Part shown: piece by piece, positions 55,158 to 63,914 of the stretch
How positions within the stretch are numbered: the first letter of the stretch is position 1
Layout of the letters: every line of letters begins with the position of its first letter
Source: Nitrospira sp. CR1.1
Lineage (GTDB): Bacteria > Nitrospirota > Nitrospiria > Nitrospirales > Nitrospiraceae
Length of the DNA stretch: 64,000 nt
Direction: 5' to 3'
Assembly: GCA_014055465.1 (NCBI GenBank)
Contig: WIAF01000002.1
Span: 372,001 to 436,000, forward strand
Made by a program: the position numbers and the translations under genes
Notes under the pieces: model-generated
The model's input: the letters and a program-made list of their open reading frames with translations, nothing else
Told to the model about the DNA's origin: nothing
Databases searched by the model: none

Positions 55158-56950
55158 GGTTCCCTTCCCTCGTGCCGCAAACGAGCCCCTGTCTCCGGGG
55201 ACTGCGGGAGGCAGACCACAAAACGCGCTCCGGCCCCCACCTCGCTCTCTACCTTGATCCACCCGTCGTGCAATTCTACGATCCGATGGACCTGGGCCAG
55301 CCCCAATCCGGAGCCTTCCTTCTTTGTCGTAAAAAACGGCAAAAAGATCTTGTCGAAGTTCTGCTTGGGAATGCCTTCCCCGGTATCGTGAAAGCGGATC
55401 TCAATCACATCGGCGCGGCAACCGGCGACGTCCACCCGCCGCAATCCGGTGGCAATCGTCAACATTCCTCCTCCGGGCATGGCATCAAACGCATTGACGG
55501 CCAAGTTCCAGAACACTTGTTTCAGCTGATCCTGATCAACCTGCGCCACGAGGGCGGTCGAGGCCAGGCGGGACACGATCGAGATGCCGGTTCGTGATCG
55601 CGCTTCATGTTGGATCAGATCCAGCGTATCGGCAAGGACTTTGTTCAAATCCTGCTCGGCCACATTCAATGCCGGCGGTCGCGCGTACTGCAAAAACTCC
55701 GTGATGATATTGTCGAGCCGCCTCGCCTCCCGGATGGCAATGTCCATCAGCCGTTGGCTGGTCTCATCGGACCCGACATCCTGTCGCAACATTTGCATGG
55801 CTCCGGCAAGCGCACCCAGCGGATTACGTATTTCATGCGCCATACCTGCCGACATCTCGCCCAGATTGGCCAGCCATTCCCGCCGGCGCATCTCTTCTTC
55901 CAGATACCGGATTTGCGTGAGGTCCTTGAAGACCCCCACCAAACCACGTTGCGTCCCCTGCTCCTGGAGCGGCGACAGGGTCATGCCCAACACCAGACAG
56001 CTGCCGTTGGCATGGAAGCAGTCTACCTCAAAGCGCAGGGGCGACAGCGACGTCATGTCCGTCGTCTGCGATCCGTCCGCCGGGTGCCAATTGAAGACTT
56101 CCTGCCACGAGCGGCCCTGCACATCCGCGAACCCATAGCCGGTCACCTCATCTGCCGCAGGATTGAACGAGGTAATACGGCCCTCTTGGTCGGTTGTAAA
56201 CACGCCGCTGCTGATGCTGCGCACGATGCTTTCGTGAAACACCTGCAAGCGACTGAGTCCCTGCTCCTTCTCCCGCAAGGACTGATCCGCATGACGAAGC
56301 TCGTCGGCCAGCACACTGCTTAAGAATCCAACCACCAGGAACGCGAGCCCGTACACCTCAAATGTCTGCAAGGCCTCAGGCCCTTCCAGCTTGCTGGGAG
56401 GCAACCAGGCCGAGGCGTTCCACAGCCCGAAATATTGAACAGCCGTGATGGAGCCGAACAGAAGGGTGCAGCCGGCTCCCGTCACAATGCCGACGCGCCG
56501 GTGAGGAACCAGGCTGGCCACCGTCACCGTAATGACATACAGCACCGCAAACGGACTCTCGACACCGCCGGTTCTCACAATAAGAACGGTCTCGAGTACG
56601 ATATCGACTCCGAGTTGCACCCAGGTGAAGGCGGTATGCGCCCCAGGAGACGTAAGATTTCTCAGTACCAGTGCGTAGACGATGGTGATGGCGTAGGTGA
56701 AGACGATTAAGGCGGTAAAGGTCGGCGCCGATTCGCCACGCGTCGATTGAAACGCCAGGGACAGCCCGAGCATCAAGGTCACGACTAGAACGCGAAACCC
56801 CATGAGCCAATGAAGTCTGGTCTTCAACTCAGGCATAGAGCGCTCGTTCGACGACTGAGGAGGCGCATCACACACCGGCATGGTCGACCCATGCGGGCTC
56901 AGGGATGCCTCTGAAGCGCTGGTGGAGACTGGAAGGGTTGGGGACAGCAT
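55142..56950 (-). CDS. PilS-like membrane sensor histidine kinase
   Basis: Up to 602 residues. About six membrane segments span residues 50-225 (VLVVTLMLGLSLAF, ALIVFTYAITIVYALVL, WVQLGVDIVLETVLIV and so on), as in PilS. A PAS domain (about 250-365) precedes HisKA with H372 (MAHEIRNPLGAL) and HATPase_c with DTGEGIP and GSGLGL. It partners the overlapping sigma-54 regulator downstream. With pilC next upstream, a type IV pilus link is likely. The ATG at 56950 is used, but ATG 56836 (MPELKTRLHW) would also give a complete protein. Confidence 0.9.
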   Translation of the reverse strand: MLSPTLPVSTSASEASLSPHGSTMPVCDAPPQSSNERSMPELKTRLHWLMGFRVLVVTLMLGLSLAFQSTRGESAPTFTALIVFTYAITIVYALVLRNLTSPGAHTAFTWVQLGVDIVLETVLIVRTGGVESPFAVLYVITVTVASLVPHRRVGIVTGAGCTLLFGSITAVQYFGLWNASAWLPPSKLEGPEALQTFEVYGLAFLVVGFLSSVLADELRHADQSLREKEQGLSRLQVFHESIVRSISSGVFTTDQEGRITSFNPAADEVTGYGFADVQGRSWQEVFNWHPADGSQTTDMTSLSPLRFEVDCFHANGSCLVLGMTLSPLQEQGTQRGLVGVFKDLTQIRYLEEEMRRREWLANLGEMSAGMAHEIRNPLGALAGAMQMLRQDVGSDETSQRLMDIAIREARRLDNIITEFLQYARPPALNVAEQDLNKVLADTLDLIQHEARSRTGISIVSRLASTALVAQVDQDQLKQVFWNLAVNAFDAMPGGGMLTIATGLRRVDVAGCRADVIEIRFHDTGEGIPKQNFDKIFLPFFTTKKEGSGLGLAQVHRIVELHDGWIKVESEVGAGARFVVCLPQSPETGARLRHEGREPWKRF

Positions 56951-57042
56951 GACGGGCGCGTTGCCCTGATGGATGTGCGGCGCACGGCCCTCTCGTCAGA
57001 TCGGGCCGCGCGCCGGGAATCGGACGCGACGGTGGAGCGTCG

Positions 57043-58257
57043 TTATTGGATAGCCTGCGCCATCGTGAAGATCGGCAGGTACATGGCGATGACGATAAAC
57101 CCGATGATGGTGCCCAGCACCACCATCATGATCGGTTCCAGGAGCGAGGTCAGTGTCTCGACGGCCTGGTCGACTTCGTCTTCATAGAAATCGGCGATCT
57201 TCCCGAGCATAGCATCGAGCGCGCCGGTCGATTCACCGACGGCGATCATATGCGTTACCATCTTGGGAAATACGTTACACTTGGCCAGCGGCTCGGAAAT
57301 CGTTTTTCCTCCACTGATGCTCACCCGCGCATTCATGAGTGCTTCTTCGATCACCTTGTTGCCCGACGTCTTGGCACAGATACTCAATCCTTCCAATAAC
57401 GGCACACCGCTGGTGATCAAGGTTCCGAGCGTGCGGGTAAATTTCGCGACAGATGCTTTCCTGATCAAGTCTCCGACGATCGGCATCTTGAGGAGCAGCT
57501 TATCGATCACCACGCGTCCATTCACGGTGGCATAGTAACGTTTGATCGCGAAGATGGCGCCTGCCATGGCCCCGAACATGGCGTACCAATAACTCTGGAA
57601 GAAATTGCTGACATCGATGACGATCTGCGTCGGACCGGGAAGTCCGACCTTGCCACCGGACATTTCGGTGAACATTTGCGCGAAGACGGGAATAACCCAG
57701 ACCATCAACACACTAATGATGACGACCGCTACACCGACAATCGCCGCGGGGTAGACCATCGCCGACTTGATCTGGCCCTTCAGTTTCATGGCCTTTTCAA
57801 TGTGCTTGGCCAACCGGGTCAGAATCGTATCGAGCAGTCCGCCCACCTCACCCGCATGGATCATATTCACGTAGAGATCGTCGAACACTTTGGGATGCTT
57901 TTTTAACGCATCCGAAAACGTGGATCCCGCTTCCACGCTGTTTTTCACATCGCCCACCGTCTCGCGCAGAACTTTATTTTCAGATTGGGTAGACAGAATG
58001 TCGAGACATTGAATGAGGGGCAAACCGGCATTGATCATGGTGCCGAATTGACGAGTGAACACCACGAGGTCCTTGTCTGTGAGTCCTCCTCCGATCTTCA
58101 GCTTGAATTTCCCGCCACCCGACTTTTCTTCCAGGCTCGTGACGACGACCTGTTGCTTGCGAAGCTGGTCCACCGCCTCGTCTCTGGTTTTGGCGGTAAG
58201 TTCCCCCTTCTTCACAGCGCCCTGGCGATTGCGTCCGACATAGGCGAATGTGCTCAT
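57043..58257 (-). CDS. pilC: Type IV pilus inner-membrane platform protein PilC
   Basis: 404 residues of the GspF/PilC family that couples pilus motor ATPases to pilin assembly. Two repeated T2SF domains are visible (FTRQFGTMINAGLPLIQCLDIL and FTRTLGTLITSGVPLLEGLSI) with three membrane helices (AAIVGVAVVIISVLMVWVI, AMFGAMAGAIFAI, VVLGTIIGFIVIAMYLPI). AAAGGAG lies before the ATG. pilB and pilT would be expected nearby but are not in the window. It has its own promoter. Confidence 0.95.
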   Translation of the reverse strand: MSTFAYVGRNRQGAVKKGELTAKTRDEAVDQLRKQQVVVTSLEEKSGGGKFKLKIGGGLTDKDLVVFTRQFGTMINAGLPLIQCLDILSTQSENKVLRETVGDVKNSVEAGSTFSDALKKHPKVFDDLYVNMIHAGEVGGLLDTILTRLAKHIEKAMKLKGQIKSAMVYPAAIVGVAVVIISVLMVWVIPVFAQMFTEMSGGKVGLPGPTQIVIDVSNFFQSYWYAMFGAMAGAIFAIKRYYATVNGRVVIDKLLLKMPIVGDLIRKASVAKFTRTLGTLITSGVPLLEGLSICAKTSGNKVIEEALMNARVSISGGKTISEPLAKCNVFPKMVTHMIAVGESTGALDAMLGKIADFYEDEVDQAVETLTSLLEPIMMVVLGTIIGFIVIAMYLPIFTMAQAIQ

Positions 58258-58326
58258 AACGCGGTTTTCACTCCTTTGAACGCCAGGCAGGACACGTAGG
58301 TATGCAGCGGAAAAAACTATGATCGA

Positions 58327-58355
58327 AGTCTATAAGACGACCTAAAAACTGTCAA
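58327..58355 (-). promoter_or_regulatory. Sigma-70-type promoter of pilC
   Basis: Minus strand: consensus -35 TTGACA, 17-bp spacer, -10 TAGACT, about 65 nt before the pilC ATG. Confidence 0.65.
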
Positions 58356-58420
58356 ACAAATGCACGAAAGGCGGAACCGCAGGAAATGGCGCCATAAGCG
58401 GCCGAACGCATGATGGCAGG

Positions 58421-58963
58421 TTATACCTGGCTGGAGGTAATGCGTACGTAGCCTCGGGAAAGGTAATGCAGGCCGGACGTCAGCGTCACGGCACCCATCA
58501 GGTACAGAAGCGGATCGAGGGTCGCGAGATCGAGTCGCCGCGAGGCGAAAAAGATCACGGCGACCAGCGTCGCCAGTTGGATCAATGTGGTGCCTTTCCC
58601 CAGCACCGTCGGCGAGATATCGACCTGCGTATGGGTGAAGTGGGCGACCGCCGCCCCCAACATCAGCATGAGGTCGCGGCTGGCGACGAGAATCGTCAGC
58701 CAGAGCGGCACGAGGTGCATGACGGAAAGCGTGATAAATCCCGTGGTCAGCATCAGTTTGTCCGCCAGGGGATCGAGGACTTCTCCGAGCCTGGTCCGCT
58801 GGTTGGCCACCCGGGCAATGATCCCGTCGAGCGCGTCGGTCAACCCGGCGATGAACAGGATCGCCAGCGCATAGTCGAATTGCTCATAGTTAAGCAACCC
58901 GACATAGACCGGGATCAAGAGGATGCGCAACATCGTCAGGCTATTGGGAACGTTCATATTCAT
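58421..58963 (-). CDS. pgsA: CDP-diacylglycerol--glycerol-3-phosphate 3-phosphatidyltransferase
   Basis: Commits phospholipid synthesis to phosphatidylglycerol. 180 residues, four to five membrane helices. The CDP-alcohol phosphotransferase motif is complete: DALDGIIAR, then G eight residues on (RLGEVLDPLADK), with all four acidic residues. The 163 bp to pilC carry the pilC promoter. Confidence 0.93.
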   Translation of the reverse strand: MNMNVPNSLTMLRILLIPVYVGLLNYEQFDYALAILFIAGLTDALDGIIARVANQRTRLGEVLDPLADKLMLTTGFITLSVMHLVPLWLTILVASRDLMLMLGAAVAHFTHTQVDISPTVLGKGTTLIQLATLVAVIFFASRRLDLATLDPLLYLMGAVTLTSGLHYLSRGYVRITSSQV

Positions 58964-59049
58964 ATGGCTGGAGTCGGCATTTCGGCTTCCGGATGACGCC
59001 GCCGGAATCGCGCATCATAGAAACCACTGTAGAACCTTGTCAACGACGG

Positions 59050-59078
59050 TTGCACTCGACGGGGGAGGTCCCTATAAT
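59050..59078 (+). promoter_or_regulatory. Promoter with consensus -10 for the 106-residue orphan
   Basis: -35-like TTGCAC, 17-bp spacer, perfect -10 TATAAT; start expected near 59085, about 40 nt before the ATG. The -35 is weak but the -10 and spacing are ideal. Confidence 0.65.
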
Positions 59079-59124
59079 CGGAACCCGTAACTCGCGGCCT
59101 ACGGATGATCGACGGAGGTTTTGT

Positions 59125-59445
59125 ATGAGCGGACTCCCCCTCCTCTTTAAGAAAGAGGGACTCATTGAACGGCATCAGGTCGAGGGGATCGATCCAAGCG
59201 ATCGTTATTTTAACCGGGCCGTCCTCGTAAGCCGGGTGGCGGCTGGATATACGGGCAAAGTAACCTACGAAGCCTACGCCGTGGAGGGCACAGCCCATCC
59301 AACGACCAGTGCCGCCGTCAAAGCCGTCATCGACAAGCTGCTGAATGTCGGCTTTACCCGGTTACGCACACGCTTGAACTTCAAAGGCAACCGGTACCTT
59401 GCCGAAAAAGAAACCTGGACCGACTATCCCGACCTGCCCGCCTAA
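59125..59445 (+). CDS. Small conserved-looking protein of unknown function
   Basis: 106 residues from the ATG at 59125 with GGAGG seven bases upstream; the frame to 58993 is a shadow. No signal peptide. The protein mixes beta strands and one helix (TTSAAVKAVIDKLLNVGF) and ends in a charged, Trp-containing tail (ETWTDYPDLPA). No family is recognised. It overlaps the end of the convergent serine hydrolase by 4 bp. Confidence 0.7.
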   Translation: MSGLPLLFKKEGLIERHQVEGIDPSDRYFNRAVLVSRVAAGYTGKVTYEAYAVEGTAHPTTSAAVKAVIDKLLNVGFTRLRTRLNFKGNRYLAEKETWTDYPDLPA

Positions 59446-60572
59446 CCTCTCAGGAATTCCCGGCAAATGACATCGTGGATGTGCGGGCGGAAGATCCGGA
59501 TCTGCTCGTTTCGCCTGGTGGGATGCACCCGGTTCGAGAGGAGCACCACTTCCAGCTCCTTGATCGGGTCGACCCACAACGACGTGCCCGTGTACCCGAG
59601 ATGGCCGAACGACTCTGGAGAAAAACGCGTGCCTGCGGACGACCGCACCGAAGGCGTATCCCACCCCAGCGCCCAACTGGAACCCGGAACGCCCTGCCGG
59701 TTCGTCGTAAACATCCTGACGATATCGGACGCCAACAAGCCGGATTGGTTGCGCCAGCCATCCATCCAAGCCTGCGAAACCGCGAGCACCGCGCGAGCCG
59801 TGCCGAACAACCCCGCATGGCCGGCGACTCCGCCCAACGCATAGGCATTTTCATCATGGACTTCGCCGCAGAGGATTCGTTTCCGCCAGGGATCCTCCTC
59901 CGTCGGGGCAATGGTACATCCCGCACCGTGATGTATAGACAGCGACGACACCTGCCCGCGTGGCGCATATGCCAGCGGGCAAGCGCCGAGCGGCCCGTAC
60001 ACCTGCCCGCTACAAAATTGATCGAGCGACTCGCCCGATACTCGCTCCACGGCAAAACCTAACAACATGAACCCAAGATCGCTATACAGACTGCGGGAAC
60101 CTCGCTCATAGACCAACTCTTCCTTCGCGATGTACCCCAATACGGCCTCGCGCGCCGCAGGACTACCGAGGAATCCCGGCTGCGCCGCCTCGGCAGCAGC
60201 TACGCGTTCGTAATAAGGCCGCCAGCCCGGCAGACCTGAACTGTGGGTGAGCAACTGCCGCACCGTCGCCCCTCCGGTCGAACTGTCCCGCAATTCATTC
60301 AGGATCCCGTCAATGCGGTCGTCCACCTTCACAAGCCCTTGCTGCATCAACAGGGCCAGCGCTGTGGTGGTCGCGAGTACTTTGGTCAGGGACGCGAGGT
60401 CATAACAGGTCTGGACCGTGACGGCTTCCTCCGGCCCTTGCCGTGACAGCCGGCCGACAGCGCCTTCGAAGACGATGTTCCCGCGCAGCCGTACCGCCAG
60501 AACCGCGCCCGGAAATGTCCCGCCATCAACGGCGGCTTGCAGCGCCGACTGAATTGGATCGCTCATGGCCAT
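59442..60572 (-). CDS. Serine hydrolase, class C beta-lactamase family
   Basis: 376 residues with the serine-hydrolase motifs of the beta-lactamase/esterase EstB/PBP-like family: S61-L-T-K64 (nucleophile and Lys), Tyr in LYSDLGFM (YSD in place of YxN) and HLGYTG in place of the KTG box. No signal peptide is seen, so a cytoplasmic esterase or peptidase is more likely than a periplasmic lactamase. The start has ATGs at 60572 and 60566 with no good ribosome site. The actual substrate is unknown. Confidence 0.85.
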   Translation of the reverse strand: MAMSDPIQSALQAAVDGGTFPGAVLAVRLRGNIVFEGAVGRLSRQGPEEAVTVQTCYDLASLTKVLATTTALALLMQQGLVKVDDRIDGILNELRDSSTGGATVRQLLTHSSGLPGWRPYYERVAAAEAAQPGFLGSPAAREAVLGYIAKEELVYERGSRSLYSDLGFMLLGFAVERVSGESLDQFCSGQVYGPLGACPLAYAPRGQVSSLSIHHGAGCTIAPTEEDPWRKRILCGEVHDENAYALGGVAGHAGLFGTARAVLAVSQAWMDGWRNQSGLLASDIVRMFTTNRQGVPGSSWALGWDTPSVRSSAGTRFSPESFGHLGYTGTSLWVDPIKELEVVLLSNRVHPTRRNEQIRIFRPHIHDVICREFLRG

Positions 60573-60685
60573 GGCTTTGATCTACTTGTGGTCCACGGGT
60601 AGCGGGGGAAGGACGGGAGCGAACGGTCTGCTCCGCCGATTCAGGCGTGCAAGCAAGAGTGGACTGCCGGATGGACGCAGGAGAC

Positions 60686-61198
60686 TCAACGCGCAGGGCT
60701 TGATTCGCCGGCCAGCTTTCCTTCGACCGAAGCAGCATCCGATTGATATGCGTCACTCTCTTCCACTTCCAGCATCCGCTCAAACGAACGCAAGGTCGAA
60801 CGAAACCGCTCCACCATCATGAGTCGCTGCTTTTGAAGATCCGCCACGCCACGCTGCATCTCGGTGAGGCTGACCCGGGCCTGCCGGATAATTTCACTCG
60901 CCTTCAGTTCGGCCTCTTTCACGATCAAGTCGGCCTCGCGTTGGGCAGACCGTTTGACATCCTCGGCCAACGTCTGCGCCGATACCAAGGTGTTAGAGAG
61001 CGTCGCTTCCGTTCGGCGCAAGTCTGCCACCTGCTGCTCGGTGACGGTGAGTTTTTCGCGAAGCAGACTGTTCTCTCGATTCAGATTTTCGACGGTCAGC
61101 GCCAACTCCTCAAGGAAGCGGTTCACTTCGTCCCGGTCGAAACCCCGAAACTTGACCTGAAACACCATCTGCTGAATATCGATGGGAGTGATTTTCAT
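60686..61198 (-). CDS. DivIVA-domain protein
   Basis: 170 residues. The N-terminus has the DivIVA fold signature (ITPIDIQQMVFQVKFRGFDRDEVNRFL), then a long coiled coil (about 30-140), then a polar tail. Such proteins recognise curved membrane and organise division or polar growth. It is the last gene of the ftsZ-pgeF-yggS-proC-yggT tail of the division cluster, 21 bp after yggT. Confidence 0.9.
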   Translation of the reverse strand: MKITPIDIQQMVFQVKFRGFDRDEVNRFLEELALTVENLNRENSLLREKLTVTEQQVADLRRTEATLSNTLVSAQTLAEDVKRSAQREADLIVKEAELKASEIIRQARVSLTEMQRGVADLQKQRLMMVERFRSTLRSFERMLEVEESDAYQSDAASVEGKLAGESSPAR

Positions 61199-61219
61199 GC
61201 GACACCTCTTGCCCGACAG

Positions 61220-61516
61220 TTAATGCATCCGCACGGCTATATCCCGCAAGGATTGAACCACGGCATATTGCAAAAAGACAAGGATCAGGATCGCGATCAT
61301 GGGCGAAAGATCCATGCCCATGCGCCAGCCTATCAGTCGCCGAATCGGCGTCAGCACCGGTTCCGTCGCACGCTCCAGGAACTGCACGATCGGATTCCAC
61401 GGATCGGGATTGACCCATGAAATCAATGCGCGGGCGATGATCACCCACATATAGAGCCACAACATCGTATCCAACACCGTTGCCGTCCCCTGCAGCACAT
61501 TGCTCAGCACAAACAT
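61220..61516 (-). CDS. yggT: YggT family integral membrane protein
   Basis: 98 residues with two membrane hairpins. Typical YggT features: MLWLYMWVIIARALISWVNPD near the start and RRLIGWRMGMDLSPMIAILIL later. It overlaps the end of proC by 1 nt. Function is not firmly established; a role in membrane or division processes is likely from its conserved place in the division cluster. Confidence 0.88.
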   Translation of the reverse strand: MFVLSNVLQGTATVLDTMLWLYMWVIIARALISWVNPDPWNPIVQFLERATEPVLTPIRRLIGWRMGMDLSPMIAILILVFLQYAVVQSLRDIAVRMH

Positions 61517-62334
61517 CAGCGTCCCAACTCCTGTGAACGTTTCGTCGCCGCTTCGACGGCGGCCATCAGACAGCCCCGCATGCCTCCGACCTCCAACTGA
61601 TGCAGCCCGGCGATGGTCGTCCCACCCGGCGAGGCCACCTGATCCTTGAGCGTGGCGGGATGTTCACCCCGCTCCAGAACCATCCGTGCCGCACCGAGTA
61701 CCGTCTGGGCCGCCAACAATTGCGCAGTCACGCGCGGCAATCCCATTTTGACTCCGCCGTCGGCCAGCGCTTCGATCGCCACGAACACATAGGCCGGCCC
61801 ACTGCCGCTCAACCCGGTGACGGCGTCCATCAGCCGTTCTTCAACCGGCACCACAGAACCCACCGCTTCGAAGAAGGCCCGCACCTTCGCAACGTCATCC
61901 GCAGCCAGGTCCGGCTGATACGCCAGCGCGGTCACCCCTTCACGCACCAAGGCCGGCGTATTGGGCATCGCTCGCACGATGCCTCTCGCAGCCGACACCC
62001 GCTCCCGAATCCAGGCCGTCGTCACGCCGGCGGCAATCGAGACCACTAATTTCCCTGACAGGGCTGAACCAGCATCCCTGAGCACAGCCGGTAATACCTG
62101 AGGCTTCACAGCCAGGAGCACGAGATCCGCCCCGTCGGCAGCCCTGGCATTGTCTTCACCGACCAGAATGCCAAATCGGGATTTCAAAAGATCCCGGCGA
62201 GCCCCCACCGGATCCGTGGCGCAGATGAGCTGCGGTTCGCTGACCTTCGAGGCCAGCAGGCCGCCGATCAATGCCTCCGCCATCTGCCCGCCGCCTAGAA
62301 ACGCGATGTTACCTTTGATCATGAACCTGCTCAT
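61516..62334 (-). CDS. proC: Pyrroline-5-carboxylate reductase
   Basis: Last step of proline synthesis. About 272 residues from the ATG at 62334 (62322 is equally possible). Motifs: IAFLGGGQMAEA (NAD(P)H loop), VKPQ, AMPNTPALV, and LSGSGPAYVF plus ASPGGTTIAGL at the substrate site. The start overlaps yggS. Confidence 0.95.
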   Translation of the reverse strand: MSRFMIKGNIAFLGGGQMAEALIGGLLASKVSEPQLICATDPVGARRDLLKSRFGILVGEDNARAADGADLVLLAVKPQVLPAVLRDAGSALSGKLVVSIAAGVTTAWIRERVSAARGIVRAMPNTPALVREGVTALAYQPDLAADDVAKVRAFFEAVGSVVPVEERLMDAVTGLSGSGPAYVFVAIEALADGGVKMGLPRVTAQLLAAQTVLGAARMVLERGEHPATLKDQVASPGGTTIAGLHQLEVGGMRGCLMAAVEAATKRSQELGR

Positions 62335-63034
62335 CCCGTGCCCCGAAAATTGCGGTGCCGACTCGCACATAGGTCGCACCTTCTTCAATGGCGACCGCAT
62401 AGTCATGGGACATGCCCATCGACAGTTCCTGCATATTAATGTTCCTGCAACCTAGCGCTGTCAATGCCTGGGCGAGTTCCCGAAGCTGCCGGAAGTAGGG
62501 ACGCGCAGCCTCCGCGGTCGGCATCGGCGGAGGAATGGCCATGAGGCCGCGAATATCCACCTGCTCAAACTGGCTCAGAAGGGGCAGGGCCGCAGCCAAT
62601 GCCGCCGGAGCAAAACCGCCTTTGCTGGATTCTCCTCCGAGATTCACCTCCAGCAGAACCCGTTGCTTCAACCCCGCGGCCTTGGCCTGACGATCGATCT
62701 CCTCCGCCAGCGCCAGGCTGTCGACCGAATGAATTGTCTCGAACCGCCCGACGACCGACTTCACTTTTCGTCGCTGCAGGGTACCGATAAAATGCCAGAC
62801 GACGCCCTCACGATCCAGTGCCTCGATTTTTGGAAGGGCCTCTTGAAGGCGGTTCTCGCCAAGATGCCGAATACCGGCATCCACGGCTTCCCGCAACCGT
62901 TCTACGGTGACAGTTTTGGATGCCGCGACCAGCCGCACTGCGTCCGGAGCACGCCCCGCACGGACCGCTGCGCGTTGAATCTCGTCGAATACCGCTCGCA
63001 CCCGACCGGCAATTGTCCCCAGTTCTGCGTCCAT
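62309..63034 (-). CDS. yggS: PLP homeostasis protein
   Basis: 241 residues of the PLPBP/YggS family that binds PLP without catalysis and keeps vitamin B6 balance. Motifs: LVAASKTV (PLP Lys), HLGENRLQEA, WHFIGTLQRRK, VNLGGESSKGGF and LSMGMSHDY. ATG 63034 is preferred over the GTG at 63061 because of the adjoining AGGCGGCAGG. Confidence 0.94.
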   Translation of the reverse strand: MDAELGTIAGRVRAVFDEIQRAAVRAGRAPDAVRLVAASKTVTVERLREAVDAGIRHLGENRLQEALPKIEALDREGVVWHFIGTLQRRKVKSVVGRFETIHSVDSLALAEEIDRQAKAAGLKQRVLLEVNLGGESSKGGFAPAALAAALPLLSQFEQVDIRGLMAIPPPMPTAEAARPYFRQLRELAQALTALGCRNINMQELSMGMSHDYAVAIEEGATYVRVGTAIFGARDEQVHDQR

Positions 63035-63136
63035 CCTGCCGCCTTGCAGATTGCCGTGCACGCCCGAGCCTCACCCGATAGGTTCCAGGCGCCAGCAGGC
63101 GCGGAGAATCAAGGCCGGGACCAGCCGACGGCCGGG

Positions 63137-63874
63137 TTACCGGGAGGGCCTGAGGGCAATTCCGCTGACCATCGTGGCTTTCACCACGCCTTCTCGGCGG
63201 TAGCTGAAAAATACGTCAGGCTGACAAATGGTGCAAGCATCGGCAGTGGCAATCCGCTCAGCCTCTAAACCCTCCGCCATTGCTTGCGCTCGCACAAAGG
63301 CGCGCAAATTGAAATGAGCCTTTTCCGAATTCACCGGCGAGACGACGGACTGCCATTCGGGAAACACGTCACGAAGCCGTGTAAGCACTGGCTCGTCTAC
63401 CTCATAACAACAGGAACCTGCGGAAGGCCCGATGGCCATTCGTACATCCTTGACCGTCGTCCCGAACCGGTTGACCAGCAACGCCACAGTCTTCGGCACA
63501 ATACCCGCCACTGCGCCCCGCCAACCAGCATGGACGGCGGCCACAACCCGTCGCACAGGATCATGCAAGAGAACGGGCACACAATCTGCCGTCCGCACGG
63601 TCACCATCAGCCCCGGCTGATTAGTGACCAGCGCATCCCAGCCGCCTTCGAACCGGTCGCCCTCCTCGACCGGCCGATCCACCACTAAGGCATCGGTCCC
63701 GTGCACTTGCTTGACGGACAGGATCACCACTGCCTTGTGGCCCCGCCGTTCCGCTGTGTGCGCAGAGGCGCGTCCCGGCGTGACCGGCACTGCGGACAGC
63801 CGGGTGCCGAAAAAATGTTCTGCCCCGTCGGCATGGGTTGCAAACGAGGGAAGGGTAATGACCTCGGACGCCAT
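63137..63874 (-). CDS. pgeF: Peptidoglycan editing factor (YfiH/laccase-domain family)
   Basis: 245 residues. Cu-oxidase_4/PgeF motifs: KQVHGTD (His), RTADCVPVLL (Cys), AAVHAGWRGAVAG (His). The family removes misplaced L-Ser from the peptidoglycan stem and also shows purine-nucleoside phosphorylase activity. GGAAGAGACG precedes the ATG at 63874. Gene order ftsZ-pgeF-yggS-proC is widespread. Confidence 0.93.
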   Translation of the reverse strand: MASEVITLPSFATHADGAEHFFGTRLSAVPVTPGRASAHTAERRGHKAVVILSVKQVHGTDALVVDRPVEEGDRFEGGWDALVTNQPGLMVTVRTADCVPVLLHDPVRRVVAAVHAGWRGAVAGIVPKTVALLVNRFGTTVKDVRMAIGPSAGSCCYEVDEPVLTRLRDVFPEWQSVVSPVNSEKAHFNLRAFVRAQAMAEGLEAERIATADACTICQPDVFFSYRREGVVKATMVSGIALRPSR

Positions 63875-63914
63875 CGTCTCTTCCGACCTTACGCTTTCCG
63901 GAACGAGCTGATCC

